From Apium graveolens (lineage: Eukaryota > Streptophyta > Magnoliopsida > Apiales > Apiaceae), in the NCBI RefSeq assembly GCF_009905375.1, contig NC_133648.1, positions 29,936,438-30,000,437 on the forward strand: 64,000 nucleotides of DNA, read 5' to 3'. The position numbers were made by a program, and so were the translations under genes. This document shows, in pieces, positions 12,246 through 24,770 of the stretch. Under the pieces are notes generated by a model. The model searched no databases, was not told the origin of the DNA, and saw nothing but the letters and a program-made list of their open reading frames with translations. Within the stretch, counting starts at the first letter, position 1. Each line of letters opens with the position of its first letter.

Positions 12246-12819
12246 ATAGGCACTTGTGCCAAAGGAATACAGTGATAATGGTTAAAGCTATGCAAATTGT
12301 ATTATGGTTTGGAAGATTGACATTCCTTCTGATGACTGTGCAATACCCAACCGTAATAGTAGTTGGTAAAGGTTTAATTCGTGTAATCGCCATGAGCGGG
12401 CTATCTATCTCAGAAGGTACTATCTTGAGAATAATCCAGGACCATATTTCAAAAAGGACTAAACGAACCTTGAGTTAAGTCTTCTATTTAAGGCATACGA
12501 TTAAGAATGGTATTCACCTGCTATCGTTGCTTTGACTGAAACTCTTCTGCAATTTTATCTGCTTCATGTCATGTATGTATGTCAGGATCAGGAGTGTTCT
12601 TCATGAATCAAGAATGGTGATTATGTTACCTCCTTAGAAGGATTTGATACGACATGTATGGACTCCGTATGGTTAGATATTAAGATTTCATGGAACGTGA
12701 ATGACGACAGTAGGTCAGTAGTGGACCATAGTAATGCAGCAATGATTCTGCGAGTAATGAGCTGATTACAACCGTGAGAGTTGTATTGGAATGGATGTTG
12801 AGATTGAGTACCACTAATC

Positions 12820-13050
12820 GGGTCGTGGTAGTGTATAAGTTATCATTGATAGACTAATTAAGTAGAGTATCTACCTATTGAATATTTATTCCCTCTTATG
12901 AAAAGAGAGTCGTATTACTATATGAGGAAGGTTGCGGTGCAAGCATAGGATTCTAGTAACGATGATGTCTAGAATGAGATCCCAGATTCGATTTTCGATA
13001 TCGAGGGAGTTTCAAAGGTGATTGTGTATAAGCTCGAGGAAGAGCATGGG
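12820..13050 (+). pseudogene. Integrase core remnant (B)
   Basis: Short traces in changing frames resemble the integrase catalytic core: a WVIVDRLTKS-like region near 12830 and an SDRDPRF-like region near 12980, then FQR. The sequence then leaves the integrase pattern at about 13040 and returns at about 13690. Several frameshifts; supported mainly by order and by comparison with C (28390-28600). Confidence 0.4.
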
Positions 13051-13680
13051 TCCATAGAATGATGGACGGAATAGAAAAAATATTTAAGCATGCGAAATGC
13101 GATGCGATAATACTTGATGTTGATATATATACACATATGTTTTGTTCTCCTATGACAAACCTCTATAATTCAGAGGTAGGTTCCAAGCCAGATATTTTAT
13201 GGCAGTATATTTTTTTTCATATATACAATTTTCTTCAATTCGTTCTTTTCTCTTCTTTTCATTTCATATAAGCTGAGAAGAACAACCCTTCCAGAAGGGG
13301 AGGTATTGCCGAATGACTATCTATCTGTGTGATAGAAGCCTAGTAGGATACCACATGTTGTTTAATTGCTTGTCAAGTACTAAAGGCTGGCCACCTTCTG
13401 TACTAACTATACAATAGAACAAGTGTTCATGATCATAGTGATCTCTCAACAAATTCCTTTACTTCTATATGATGGATCAAGCTTTCGAAGATGGAAGCAG
13501 CTAAAGGAAGTAGTATCAGTACGGTGGTATTCCGATTCTAACGCGTTCTTGATACTAAGGTTGACGTGGTTATTAAAAGGTTATAGAACGCTAACGAGCA
13601 AAAGTGTAACCAGTATAGTATTATGTACGGAAGATAGTAACGCTTACGAATTAGAAAAGAATGGGTATTGAGAAGCAAAA
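13050..13680 (+). other. Non-retroelement block inside integrase, shared by A and B
   Basis: About 630 bp with no resemblance to integrase, lying between its two halves. It holds one open stretch (13059-13271, 70 codons) reading MMDGIEKIFKHAKCDAIILD and then a hydrophobic end. A carries the same block on the minus strand (19260-19880) with a 72-codon version of the same stretch (19649-19867). I do not recognise the product. Presence at the same place in both elements means the block was there before they inserted. Confidence 0.5.
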
Positions 13681-13689
13681 GCTCTAATG

Positions 13690-14450
13690 CTAAAAGCTAT
13701 AATGCTAGAAGCTATGATGAGAGCCGGTGCAATAGACTTGAAAGAATTTGGAATGATCACTTAACACGGATTGAGTTTTCTTACGACAATAGATCCTATG
13801 TCATTATCGAGATGTCGCCATATGAGATCCTTGAGGGAAGACAATGTCGATCTCCCTTATGTTAGGATGAAGTTGTAGAGCGCAAGATGCTCGGACCCGT
13901 AGTAGTCCAAAGGACCAGGGATATAATAGATCTAATCAGAGGGCGACTGGTAGTAGCCAGGAAGGACATAAGAAGTATGTTGATTTGACACGAAAGGACA
14001 AAGTATAGGAAGGAGGGAACCTTGTATTGTTAAAAGTATTCCCTTGAAAAGAATTGATGAGGGTAGGAAAGAAAGGAAAGTTTAAGTTCACAAATTGTTG
14101 GACCCTTGGATATATTAAGACGTATTGGGGAGTTAGTATATGAGCTAGCCCTACCCCCGAACCTGTAGCAAGTTCATAACGTGTTCCACGTATCAATGTT
14201 AAGAAAGTGTAATTCGGATGCCAGATAAATAGGGGCATATGAGCGCATAGACATGCAACCCGGCGTAACCTATATGGAGCAACCAGGAAGGGTTATAGAG
14301 TGAAAAGGAACAAGTGCTTAGGAGAAGGGTGCTTAAACTATTCAGAGTTTGATGGAAGAACCACAATGTGGGAAAATTTACTCGAGAGTTAGAAAGTGCA
14401 ATGTTAAGAGAGTATCCCTATTCATTTTCTATCTGATTCCGGGACGGAAT
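13690..14450 (+). pseudogene. Integrase C-terminus and chromodomain remnant (B)
   Basis: The open part 13668-13862 contains DHLTRIEFSYDNRSYVIIEM, then SPYEILEGRQCRSPLC, matching the post-catalytic integrase segment in C (EHLPLVEFAYNNSYHASIG). After a stop at 13863, frames continue with traces of the GPF/Y module (VGPLDILRRIG-like) and a chromodomain ending near REYPYSF just before the polypurine tract. Chromodomains guide chromovirus integration to chosen chromatin. Multiple stops and frameshifts. Confidence 0.65.
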
Positions 14451-14456
14451 CCTTTT

Positions 14457-14468
14457 AAGGAGGGGAGA
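14457..14468 (+). other. Polypurine tract of element B
   Basis: AAGGAGGGGAGA followed by C and the TG of the 3' LTR at 14470. It is the priming site for plus-strand DNA. Confidence 0.85.
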
Positions 14469-14469
14469 C

Positions 14470-17400
14470 TGTAATAACCCCAATTTTTGGAAATTTTTGA
14501 AACCCTTATGAATAGTGATTTTGCAGATTATGCTGAATGAGAAAACTTTTCATGTCACACTATGTAGGGGTTCTGTTATTGATCTTCTGGGATATTACTA
14601 GTACTCTATGTGGTATATAAGTGTATGTAAAGATCATCAGAATCCAATTCCGAACACTTTGATTTTTCCCGGAAATCCACTAGATACGGAAAGAATTGAG
14701 TATAAGGTAACAGGATAAAAAGGATTTAAATTAAAGGATTATAAGAGAGGATCATAAAAGGAATATAATGTATTGAGAAAGGTTAAGGAAACCCAAGTAA
14801 TAAGATCCCGGGTATGATCCCTCAAACGAGAAACGAGAACGAAAGTTAAGTAAACCGTATAACAGATCAGCGGTCATTAGGCAAACAATTAGGAAGTTAA
14901 TCAAGGAGGTTAGGGATGATGATGTCATCCAACCAATAAGAAGAGGGCAATTAAGGGATGATGACATCATAAGCATGACATAAGGGGAAGGAGATGTGGT
15001 TGATTTAAAACCACACAAAGTTTAAGGTTAGAAAGGTAATTAACCAAAAACAAAACAAAAACAACCAAGCTAAGCTAAACAAATCAAAAAACACAAGATC
15101 ATTTCATTCTCTTCATCTTGCTCTCGGCTTTTCTTCTTTTCCAAAGGAAGAAAAATCAAAATCCTAGTTCCAAGCATTGTTAAATCACAAGGTAATTATC
15201 TAAGGTTCCTTGTACATAGATATGGATATCCTATAAGTTTAAGCTTCTAATTCATTCACAATCTCTTCCAATAAATCAAGGAAGAAGATGGTGAATAGTA
15301 ACCTTCAAGAAATAACTTTGGTTTTCTTGATTTTTTTATGAAAGTTCAAGGTAGCTTAAGCATAGATCAAGGCTTCCATGGGCATTCCAAGGATCTTTCA
15401 TTGATTAAAAGCTTTAAGGAAGGTATATCATCTCCAAACCCTAGCTTTACTTTGTATATTAGGATGATTTTCGTTATTATGGTAAAAGAGTAGCTTAATG
15501 CTTGTAGGTTTAGAGTTTGGTATGGAGTTGTAGTGAATTGAATGTTGAAACTTGTTGATTAGTAAAGGACTTAAGTATAGTTTTAAATTCATGATTGAGA
15601 ATAACATAAATTGGAGAACTTGAGGTTTTGGGGGCTTTTGTAGTGTGATATGGATGGATGTTGGTTGTATGAATGAATTGGGATTGATTGGTGGTTGAAT
15701 TGGTTAGGTAAAATTTTGGGAAATCGCGTAAACATAGCCGTCATAATGCCCGATTTACCGTAGACTGTTTTTGTTCTTAACATCAGAACCCTTGAACTCA
15801 CTGCTAGGTTTTGACCATTGCCATGTTTAGATAGTTCATGTTACGAGATTCGTTTTGATATGTGGTTCGTTTGATTCCGATGTACGGTTTAGGAGAAACG
15901 GCCGTTTTAAGTAACGACGTTTCGCAAACGAACCCTTACCCCTCGCCTTACTTTGAAACATATGTTAAAGACCAAAAAGGTCTAATTGGAGTATGAAACA
16001 TTTATGTAGAGTGTGTTAGGCACTTGGTAAGACACTCGCGAAAGAATCGCCTTAAAACTCGTAATGGTTAAATTATTAAAAATGGTGGAGCCGAGGGTAC
16101 TCGAGTGACTTAAGAGAATCAGTAAGCGCAAAGCGAGCGTTAGAGTCTAATTTGGTTAAAGTATAGATTTACAAGTGACTTTTGTTTAATTCCAACTCAC
16201 ATGTTGTTTATAGGTTACCAGACTCGTCCCGAGCTATTTGTAACCCCCAGTCGCTCAGGCAAGTTTTCTACCCGTATAACTGTTGTTGTGATGTATATGT
16301 GTATATGCATGATCTTGCGATAAATGCATATTTGTTATTAGCAATTTTTTGCGATATATTGTAGCATGTGATATGGTATATATGCATGCCTGTTTCATAT
16401 TCTTGATTTATATATCTGTTGGTTCAAATGCTTATAGTTACATAATACCTATGCTAGATATAAGCGGTATTTGAGTTTACCCTTAGTATAGGGGACCCAA
16501 AAGGTGAACTTTTTCTAAAACCGGGAGTCGAGGCTCCCAAGTATAATATTTATATATATATATATGAATAGTTTTTAAAACTACGAATCAAATAAGGTTT
16601 ATTCGATAACTTTATTTTATTAATGAATATTATTTTGAATATTCATTCGAGGACATATGACTCCGCTTATTTTATTTATTGAATATTATTTTGAATATTC
16701 ATTCGAGGACATATGACTCCGCTTATTTTATTTATTGAATATTATTTTGAATATTCATTCGAGGGCTTATGACTCCGAGTTATTTACTAATTAATATTCT
16801 TTATTTTATTAAAGAATAATGTGTCGGTAATCAAACTTACTTTTGATTATTCAAATAAAGATATTACTTTCGTATAAGTATATCTTTGGTTATTTAATAG
16901 TCATTTCAAGTATAAGTTTTACAACATCTACTTCAATTATTTTTATAAAGATTATTCTTTATGGGAATATTATTTAAATAATAATATTCAGATATTTTTT
17001 TATATATTAGGACTGATTTATTTTATTAAATCAGCATCACTCCGAACATTCTTAAAAATGTTTTGCGAGTCTTCAAAATGATTTTTAAAAGTTAGAGCGG
17101 ATCCCAAAACTCAATTTTATATTTAAGATCCTCCTTTCGAAGGGGATTAAAATACTCGCTCAAAACCTGAGAGATCCGGCTCTGTGGTGTGTTTTATATT
17201 CGCAACAAGGTTGTTGTCTTGATAAAAGAGTTTTTGATTACTTACCCAACACTCGGGAAGTAAAATTCTTGGAACAAGTTAATCCATTAACAGGCATCGC
17301 CTGGGAAATATTTGTGAGTTTTCCTTTCCAACTAGATACGACTTCTTGGTGGAGCCGTATCAACAAGTTTCTACTTGGGGAAAGGGGGGACGAGCTTTAC

Positions 17401-18710
17401 GTTTCAGAGTCATGGATTTCATCTGAACTAGGAGTGGCATAAGTGGTCGAGTAGCGTCGGCCCAGCCTTATTATATTGGCCCAAATGGCCCGGAAGTTCC
17501 GCTAAGATGGTCCATTCCTTAGGAGTCCAGTGTTCGGTTGACAAGTAAATCTGACAGGTTCTCCTCTACATGTAGAAAATGATGGGGTTGCACTACTACG
17601 ACTGATCATCGTAAGTGGTCTTCCTGGCGCGACAAACTCCCGTAATGAGTTCATCATCCAATTGGATATTTCTGCAACACTACCCAGAGCACTTCGATAG
17701 AAAGGCTACGGTTGGGCGATTGTTGAGTGTTGGCAGGGTCAAGTTTTCAAAATGATGTTTGCATCAAATGAAGTATCTCATAACTTCATTTTATTTTGAT
17801 GATATTTTAAAGATTGAATCTATTCAAGTATTATCTTGTAGTCTCATCTATGTGATGAACTTTTGAACTAATTATAACTTAAACGGTGGTAGTTCAAGTA
17901 GTATTTGGAAAAGATATAAGTATATTGGAGTATCTTGTAACTTCATCTTTTAAACTTATATCTAGTAAATGATTATCTTATGCATGTCAAAGATTTTCAT
18001 AAAAACGTTGAGACAAGATTAGATATATGAGATCACCTTGCAACGATAGTTTTATACAGTTATAAACTGGAACTCTGTGTATATTATGCATGGAAGAGGA
18101 CTTCCAAGATTTTAAAAAGTATATATGTATATATACTGAATATTTTGCGACTTCATCGCATTAAGATATCAAACTTGGTTCATTTCTTTTGACCAAGACT
18201 TTCATGAGTAGTATGAGAAGGCTCATATACTGTAAATCATTATACATATTATTTTGGTGGGCTTGCTGCTCACCCTTGCTTTCTTCTTTCATCACACAAC
18301 AACAGATAGAAAAGATGAACAGGACCAAGCTCCCAATTCGCGAGCGGATAGGAAACGTTTCGCAGTTTCCTATAGGCATTGATGTCACTATAGCTGAGGT
18401 AGGAACTGCCAATAGGCTAGGCTTCAACTTTTGATGTACCAGATTTATGTATATTTATGAATTGTAATAATGGCAAAGAAATGTAAATTTATTCAGAAAC
18501 CCTTTTAAGGTGTATTGGCATATAATTGTGGAATAAAATGACTTGTGATTATTTTTGGATATTCATCTCTGAGACTATAACTTGTGGTGTGTGTGTTTAT
18601 TGTGGGGTCACAGTACAGAGTAGTTGATTATTTATTAAGATTGGGTGTTATTAAGGGAAATGGAACACGTGACAACCCGGATCCCCGACCCCGGATTTGG
18701 GGGTGTTACA
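14470..18710 (+). repeat. 3' LTR of element B
   Basis: 4241 bp with the same termini as 4637-8878 and few differences from it. Followed directly by the TCCGG target duplicate. Confidence 0.93.
16620..16790. repeat. Three about-57-bp tandem units in the 3' LTR of B
   Basis: Same series as at 6786-6950: GAATATTATTTTGAATATTC followed by GACTCCG in each unit. Confidence 0.8.
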
Positions 18711-18715
18711 TCCGG
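18711..18715. repeat. Target-site duplication of element B, right copy
   Basis: TCCGG, identical to 4632-4636. Confidence 0.92.
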
Positions 18716-20203
18716 ATTACACTTTCTTAACATTAATACGTGGAACACGTTATGAACTTGCTACAGTTTCGGGGGGGGGGGAGGGCTAGCTCATATGCTA
18801 ACTTCCCGATACTTCTTAATATCTCCAAGGGTCCAACAATTCGTGGGCTTAGCTTTCCCTTCTTTCCGAACCTCATCCATCCTTTCCAAGGGAATACCTA
18901 TGATAGCACTAGGTCCCCTACTTCCTATTCCTTGTCCTTTCGTGTCAAATCAACATACTTCTTATGTCCATCTTGGGCTACTACCAGCCGTCCTCTAATT
19001 AGATCTATTATATCCTTGGACCTTTGGACCACTGCTAGTCCGAGCATCTTGCGCTTTGCAACAACATCCTAACATAAGGGAGATCGATATTGTTTTCCCT
19101 CAAGGATCTCATAAGGTGATATCTCGATACTGACATACCATCTATTGTCGTAAGAAAACTCAATCCGTGCTAAGTGACCATTCCAAATTCCTTCAAGTCT
19201 ATTGCACAGACTCTCATCATAGCTTCTAGCATTATAGCTTTTATTTCTCAATACTCATTCTTTTCCAGTTCGTAATCGTTAATATCTTCCGTACAGAATA
19301 TTTATACTGGTTATACTTTTGCTCGTTAGCATTCTATAACCTTTTAATAAACGCGTCAACCTTAGTATCACGAATGTGTTTCCATTTCCGAATACCACCA
19401 TACTTGGTACCACTTCATCTCTAGCTGCCTCCATCTTCGAAAGCTTGGTCCTTCGTGTAGAAGTAAAAGAATTTATTGAGAGATCACTATGATCATGAAC
19501 ACTTGTTCTATTGCATACTTAGTACAGAAGGTGGCCACCCTTTAGTACTTGACAAGCAATTAAACAACATGTGGTATCCTACTAGGCTTCTATCACACAG
19601 ATAGATAGTCATTCGACAATACCTCCCCTTCTGGAAGGGTTGTTCTTCTCAGCTTATATGAAATAAAAAGAAGAGAAAAGAACGAATTGAAGAGAATTGT
19701 ATATATGAAAAAAAAATATACTGCCACAAAATATCTGGCTTGAAATCTACCTCTGAACTATAGAGGTTTGTCATAGGAGAACAAAACATATGTGTATATA
19801 TATCAACATCAAGTATTATCGCATCACATTCTACATGCTTAAATATTTTTGTTATTCCGTCCATCATTCTATGGACCCATGCTCTTCCTCGAGCTTATAC
19901 TCAATCACCTTTGAAACTCCCTCATCATTGAAAATCGAATCTGGGGTCTCATTCTAGACATCATCGTTACTAGAATTCTATGCTTGTACTGCAACCTTCC
20001 TCGTATAGTAATACGACTCTCTATTCATAAGAAGGAATAAATATTCAATAGGTAGATAATCGACTTAATTAGTCTATTAATGATAACTTATACATCACCA
20101 CAACCCGATTAGTGGTACCCAATCTCAACATCCATTACACTACAACTCTCCCGGTTGTAATCGGCTCACTATTCAAACAATCGTTGCTGCATTACTATGG
20201 TCC

Positions 20204-20208
20204 ACCAC
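20204..20208. repeat. Target-site duplication of element C, left copy
   Basis: ACCAC, repeated at 32598-32602. With one copy removed, the flanks read continuously with the homologous region of B near 12710-12730. Confidence 0.9.
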
Positions 20209-23200
20209 CGTAATATCCGGGATATATCGTGTGATTCTTTTTGCTATTAAATAATTATTATGTGTATTCAGTATCTATTCTGTGAGTTAATTGTTAAGTG
20301 TTATCTGTACTTGGATATTCAAAAATAATATTAATTGAGTATTTTAATTGTTATATGTCCAAAATAAAATATAGATAATTGTCATATCTTCCTAATTATT
20401 TTTATGTTGATTTATGGATTTATAAGAATCATATGAAATTTCTAAAATCTTTTTCCGAGTATTTAAAACCTATTTTATAAAAACGGGAACCAACCGACGT
20501 CACCCGTTGTTACGTTTTTGGAACCCGAAACTCTTCCGAGAACTCCTTCCTAACCTAATTGTAATATTCCGAGCATATTCCATGTTTCGACTTTTTCGAT
20601 CCGGCGTACGGTTTGTTCTGCGCGGATCCCGGCGCAACATTTTCGATACAATATTCGTTCCGATAAATCAATAAAACCCGTATTTTCGATAAACGGGAGC
20701 TTTCTATTAAACTATCCCAATTATCACTTCGTAGTATGTGTAACCAGGCGCTGAGACCAAGACCGTAGTACAAATTGTACTGGTTTGGATAATTATCCCG
20801 AAACCCGATACCGTTTGGATCAGTTTTTATAAATAAACGTACCGTTTTATATCCGGAATGATCCAATGGGATACTAATTTTCCGTAATTATAAATAGCCT
20901 TTTACCGTATTTTATTTCGTATCAAAATCATTTGCAGATAGTTAATTTTATAATTTTCAGAGAAAAACCCTAATTACATAAACTGTTCTAAGAATCAAAC
21001 AGCAAAACGAAGGCGTTACCGATCTCTATTTTCAAAGCTTGAGTAACAAAAATGAAGGATTTGAAGTGTTCTACCAGATTCTGAGCTTCGTTTTACTGCA
21101 GAAATCAAGGTTTATTTTCTATAATTTTATTTATTTTCGAATTAAATTTATTAAAAATAGGAATTTTTGTTCGAATGATTGATTGTATGATTTGATGATT
21201 GCATGTTGTAGAGCTTGTTTTCCAGATGATTTTGATATATTATACGTCTGATTTGGAGTTCAGTAACATGCTCAAAAGTGGGTTTAATTTTCGAATTTCA
21301 AAATTAGGGTTTATAACCCGTATGAATGTTCTTAATTGAAATTTGGGGGTTTCTTATTCTGGAATAGATTGATGTTATGATATAGTGGATTGTATTCTCT
21401 GTGAAATTTGCAATCTAGTTGTATAAGTTTCATGAATCACCGAGGTCTGCAGAGAAGGGAGTTGTCTTTGAAATTTTCCGAAGTTCGTCGGAAACTGGCG
21501 AACTTCACAGCCAAATTCCGGCCAACTCAGGGATGATTAGAACAATCTGTTGGCATGGTTGTATTCCTGGTAAAGTATAGATGTGATCTGGAGGTGTTGG
21601 TGGGGTGAGGACGCCGGGAACGTGTTCTCCGGCCACCCCTGTATTTTCCGGCGACGGGGCTGGAAAATTACAGTTTAGTACCTATAGTTTTGAAAACTAT
21701 GCAGTTTGGTCACTGAAGTTTCCAGAATTTGCAAATTTAGGATTCCTGTTTTAAAAATGTTTAAAAATCATATTTCCTATTTATATTTACTATAAAAATT
21801 CGTTTTTAATTTCTGAAAATTCTAAAAATTAGTATTTTAATTCCGAAAATTATTTTTAATTCAAAAATAAATCTGAATTAATTAGTTAATTAATTTCAGT
21901 TAATTTTTAATTGATTAATTGGTCAATTAATTCGAAAATTAATTGATTAATTGATTTAATTAATTATTAATTGATTTTAATTAATTACTTAATTAGATTT
22001 AATTATTTAAAAATGATTTAAAAACTCCGAAAAATAGTTTCGAGCTTTAAAATATTATTCAAAATTATTTTTAAGGCTCGATAATTATTCTAAAATTGTT
22101 TCGGAGCCAGAATTGGCCAACCGAACCCTGTTTATTAACCCAAAATTGATCCAACGACCCGTTTTAATTCTGAAAAATGTTTTAAAAATCATTTTAAATA
22201 CCAGAAAGCCTATTTATGACCCGAGACTTCTTTATAAACGATATGTCATTGATTACGTGATGTATTATGTGTTATACATGACTTGTTGATTGACTATCAG
22301 TTTATATATTCGGCGTTTACTTGATTATTGCATAACTTTCAATCCGTTAATCGGATTTGGGAGAAACGAAGGGTAGATAGAAGTATGTGGTGAATAGAAT
22401 CATTTGAGTTGATTATTGATAGATGCTTATGATATGTGAGCAGAAGAGGTAAGATGTAGGAAAGGAAAACGGGTAGTTGAGGAGTAAGACGATTGTGATT
22501 GGAAGCGAGTGCAGGATAGTAAGCTAATACCAGGCAAGTGTTCTGAACTTTCTCGAGATATTGTAGTACTTGATAGTCTTGTTGATATTGCAAGTGCTTT
22601 GAAGCACTGAAACCCAAACCCAGATTCCAGTTATTGTTCTTGAGCCATGAACCTTATTTTTTCTATACCCTTGATTGTTGTATACCCAAACACGAACCTC
22701 AAGTATACGATATTTATCCACAAATACATACAAACTAAATATTAAACACTAAACCAGATTGCTTACACATTCAAATCTTTGTATTTTATGCTGTGGAAGA
22801 CCAAATCCTTGAAACCCTGAAACATTGATTCATTTTATCCAATTCTTTCATTACCTAGCATCCAAACTTTAAAAATACTCTGTTGATCCTTATGCAAATT
22901 AAAACTATTTCATTATGGAACATCAAATGTTGTTAATGATTCTGGTTATTGCTTATTATTGTTTATTCTGTTATTATGTTAGAATTGGATTATTTTTATA
23001 AAATTGTGGACCAGATTCGTGGTCAGACCATATAATGGTCAAGTTAGGCTAATGTGTGCCTTGGATCTAGTAGTTAGAGCAGTGTTGTGTGCTTTGCTCG
23101 GGGTTAGTACGTGACTGATCAGCAGCCTAACCTTGGTTTTTAATATGAAAATGTAATATCCAATTCTAAATCATAATCCATTGTTCACTTGATATCATAA

Positions 23201-23627
23201 TCATGTTCACTTGATGATCATTATTCTCAGTTTCGTCATTGTGACTTGCTGAGCTAGTTAGCTCATTTGTACGATATTATTTCTGTTCTTTCCAGTTGGT
23301 ACCGCGGATCCCCAGTCCAGCGCGAGAGCTAGGGGTTCAGGTTGATTGAGCTGAGCTAGTAGACTTCTTTTGGGATAATTTAAGTCTGTAAAAGTTTGTA
23401 ATAATGTTTAATACTCAGTTTTGAGTTTGGAATAGTTGGGATTTGAAGGGTATGTAATATAAGTAGATGTGTGGCTTGTGTGCATACTTTAACCTGTTGC
23501 GATCCGTGGTAGTTGGTAAGTAGGGTCACTGCATATTATGATTATCTTTATTATTGTTATAAGCAGGTTATAAATAAGGCGTGTGTGTGGACCCCAAACT
23601 TCTGACCCGGTTTTGGAGGGCGCAACA
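20209..23627 (+). repeat. 5' LTR of element C
   Basis: 3419 bp, ending CGCAACA. The first base is C where the 3' LTR and element H have TG, so the terminus has mutated (CG...CA); the target duplication fixes the boundary. A strongly AT-rich TTAATTAA-type tract lies at about 21890-22010. Related along its length to the LTR of H. Confidence 0.92.
20889..20896 (+). promoter_or_regulatory. TATA box in the 5' LTR of C
   Basis: TATAAATA, followed by GCC, in a region otherwise like the LTR of H, which has the same TATAAATAGCC at 58491. Conserved position in two elements supports a promoter; the transcription start would lie some 30 bp downstream. It falls inside the segment missing from C's 3' LTR. 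Confidence 0.65.
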
Positions 23628-23631
23628 GGTT

Positions 23632-23643
23632 TGGTATCAGAGC
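23632..23643 (+). other. Primer-binding site of element C (tRNA iMet)
   Basis: TGGTATCAGAGC, four bases after the end of the 5' LTR. Confidence 0.92.
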
Positions 23644-23825
23644 TACAGGTTATAAGTCACTGACACAAGTCTAGGTTGACGGGAATGGGTAGAGGGTTAG
23701 GATTAGAAGTAAGGAATAGAAAGATAGAACGTCGAGAGGTTGAGTGTTTCGGTATATCAGGTATTAGTGTAATTCGCGTTATGGTACGAGATTCTGATAT
23801 TGTGATATGATTTCAGATAGCAGCG

Positions 23826-24339
23826 ATGGCCGACTCTTTTAATTCCCGTATCAGCTGATAACTCAGAGCCTTCAGTTGGAGTGCCGTCTTCGGATCCACC
23901 ACCTGTTGTTCCACCAGTGTTGGCTATATTACCTCCACCTGTGTTGCAGCCCGTACCATTGCAGGCTATTCCACCTCCAGGCATGAGGCCACCTGTCAGA
24001 GGACCCCCACCTGCTGATTCAGGCTTTACTAGTCATTCAGTCACAGGAGTACCTTTCCAGTTCTCTTCCTATCTTGTCCCATATCATCAGTTTGAGGCTT
24101 GCCTTATAGAGCAGCTATTCCTACAGGGTCAGATCCAGGAGTTATTGCATATCATGCGTACCAGAGAGATGGGGAGTGGTGAGAGGCGACTTAGAGAGAG
24201 GCTCCAGGTGTTTCGTAGAGCAACTGCTGTGAGGATTGCTGAGGCTACACATGAGGACATCACCCCTGATTTCCTAGTGGAGTGGGCTAAGTGGGTTCTA
24301 GAGGAGCTTGAGGAGATAGGAGGTCCAGATTTTCCATGA
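23826..24339 (+). CDS. Proline-rich ORF upstream of gag in C, function unknown
   Basis: Between the primer-binding site and gag. An ATG at 23826 opens a short frame (MADSFNS) that ends in TGA at 23856; a shift of one base near 23844 would connect it to an open frame running to the TGA at 24337-24339, about 150 codons. That frame starts with a proline-rich part (PSSDPPPVVPPVLAILPPPV) and ends with a charged, probably helical part (FLQGQIQELLHIMRTREMGS, later WAKWVLEELEEIG). No signal peptide or zinc finger. I do not recognise the family. It is in the position of the additional ORFs known from some plant LTR elements. H has no comparable ORF in its shorter leader (61515-61960). It could also be chance openness in a leader, but the biased composition and long frame argue against it. 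Confidence 0.5.
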
Positions 24340-24770
24340 GCCAGAGATTCAGAGATGGAGATGTTGAGCAGTGTTGTTATGGTTATGTAGTATGTACAGT
24401 AGTGTGTAGTGTGTATCAGTAGACTTTTGAGTTGTATTTATAAACTAGCTATGCTGACTAGTGAGTAGGTTGTTGTACCCTTTTTGCTTTTACTTCTGAA
24501 GCGTCTTTACGCTTGTACTACCTAAAACTTTTCATCTATATATATCAGTACCTTTTCCTTTCCATTACTGTCATTTACTTTATTGCACCAGTTATACCCC
24601 TGTGATACCATGTACCCTGTTTTCCATAACTGTTTATATTCTGTAAAGAAGCATGCAATTTACTTAGTTACAACTGTTTTCAAAAAGAGATATTTCTGTT
24701 TTGCAAAACTGTTCTTCTATGCAAAAGATTGATTCAAAAGCTAAATAAGTTGATTGATTCTTTACAGAAA
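24340..24770 (+). other. Untranslated leader of C between the upstream ORF and gag
   Basis: About 430 bp without an open frame. T-rich in its second half, ending shortly before the gag ATG. No motif recognised. Confidence 0.5.

Larger units (their letters stand above)
4637..18710 (+). mobile_element. Element B: decayed Ty3 (Tekay-like) retrotransposon inserted in A
   Basis: 14,074 bp, plus strand, LTRs 4637-8878 and 14470-18710, target duplication TCCGG, primer-binding site 8883-8894, polypurine tract 14457-14468. It belongs to the same family as its host A but sits in the opposite orientation. The internal region (8879-14469) has no intact gene. Remnants in order are: an acidic stretch (about 9160-9270), RT end/RNase H (9331-10150), gag (about 10400-10870), RT active-site region (about 11700-11890), a second RNase H trace (about 12190-12245), integrase core (about 12820-13050), a foreign block (about 13050-13680), integrase C-terminus and chromodomain (13690-14450). 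The extra RT/RNase H copy before gag and the foreign block are shared with A. Confidence 0.93.
18711..20208 (-). pseudogene. Middle internal segment of A: integrase C-terminus and foreign block
   Basis: Lies between nested elements B and C and reads on the minus strand. 19069-19251 is open and carries GHLARIEFSYDNRWYVSIEI then SPYEILEGKQYRSPLC (integrase after the catalytic core). 18711-19068 holds GPF/Y and chromodomain traces. 19260-19880 is the foreign block with a 72-codon open stretch (19649-19867, starting MMDGITKIFKHVECD). 19880-20208 holds integrase core traces. A run of 11 G at 18771-18781 replaces a run of five in B. No functional product. Confidence 0.65.

Noticed and set aside
23757..23984. 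Gly-rich minus-strand open stretch
   Set aside because: Exact complement of the proline-rich coding stretch upstream of gag in C.
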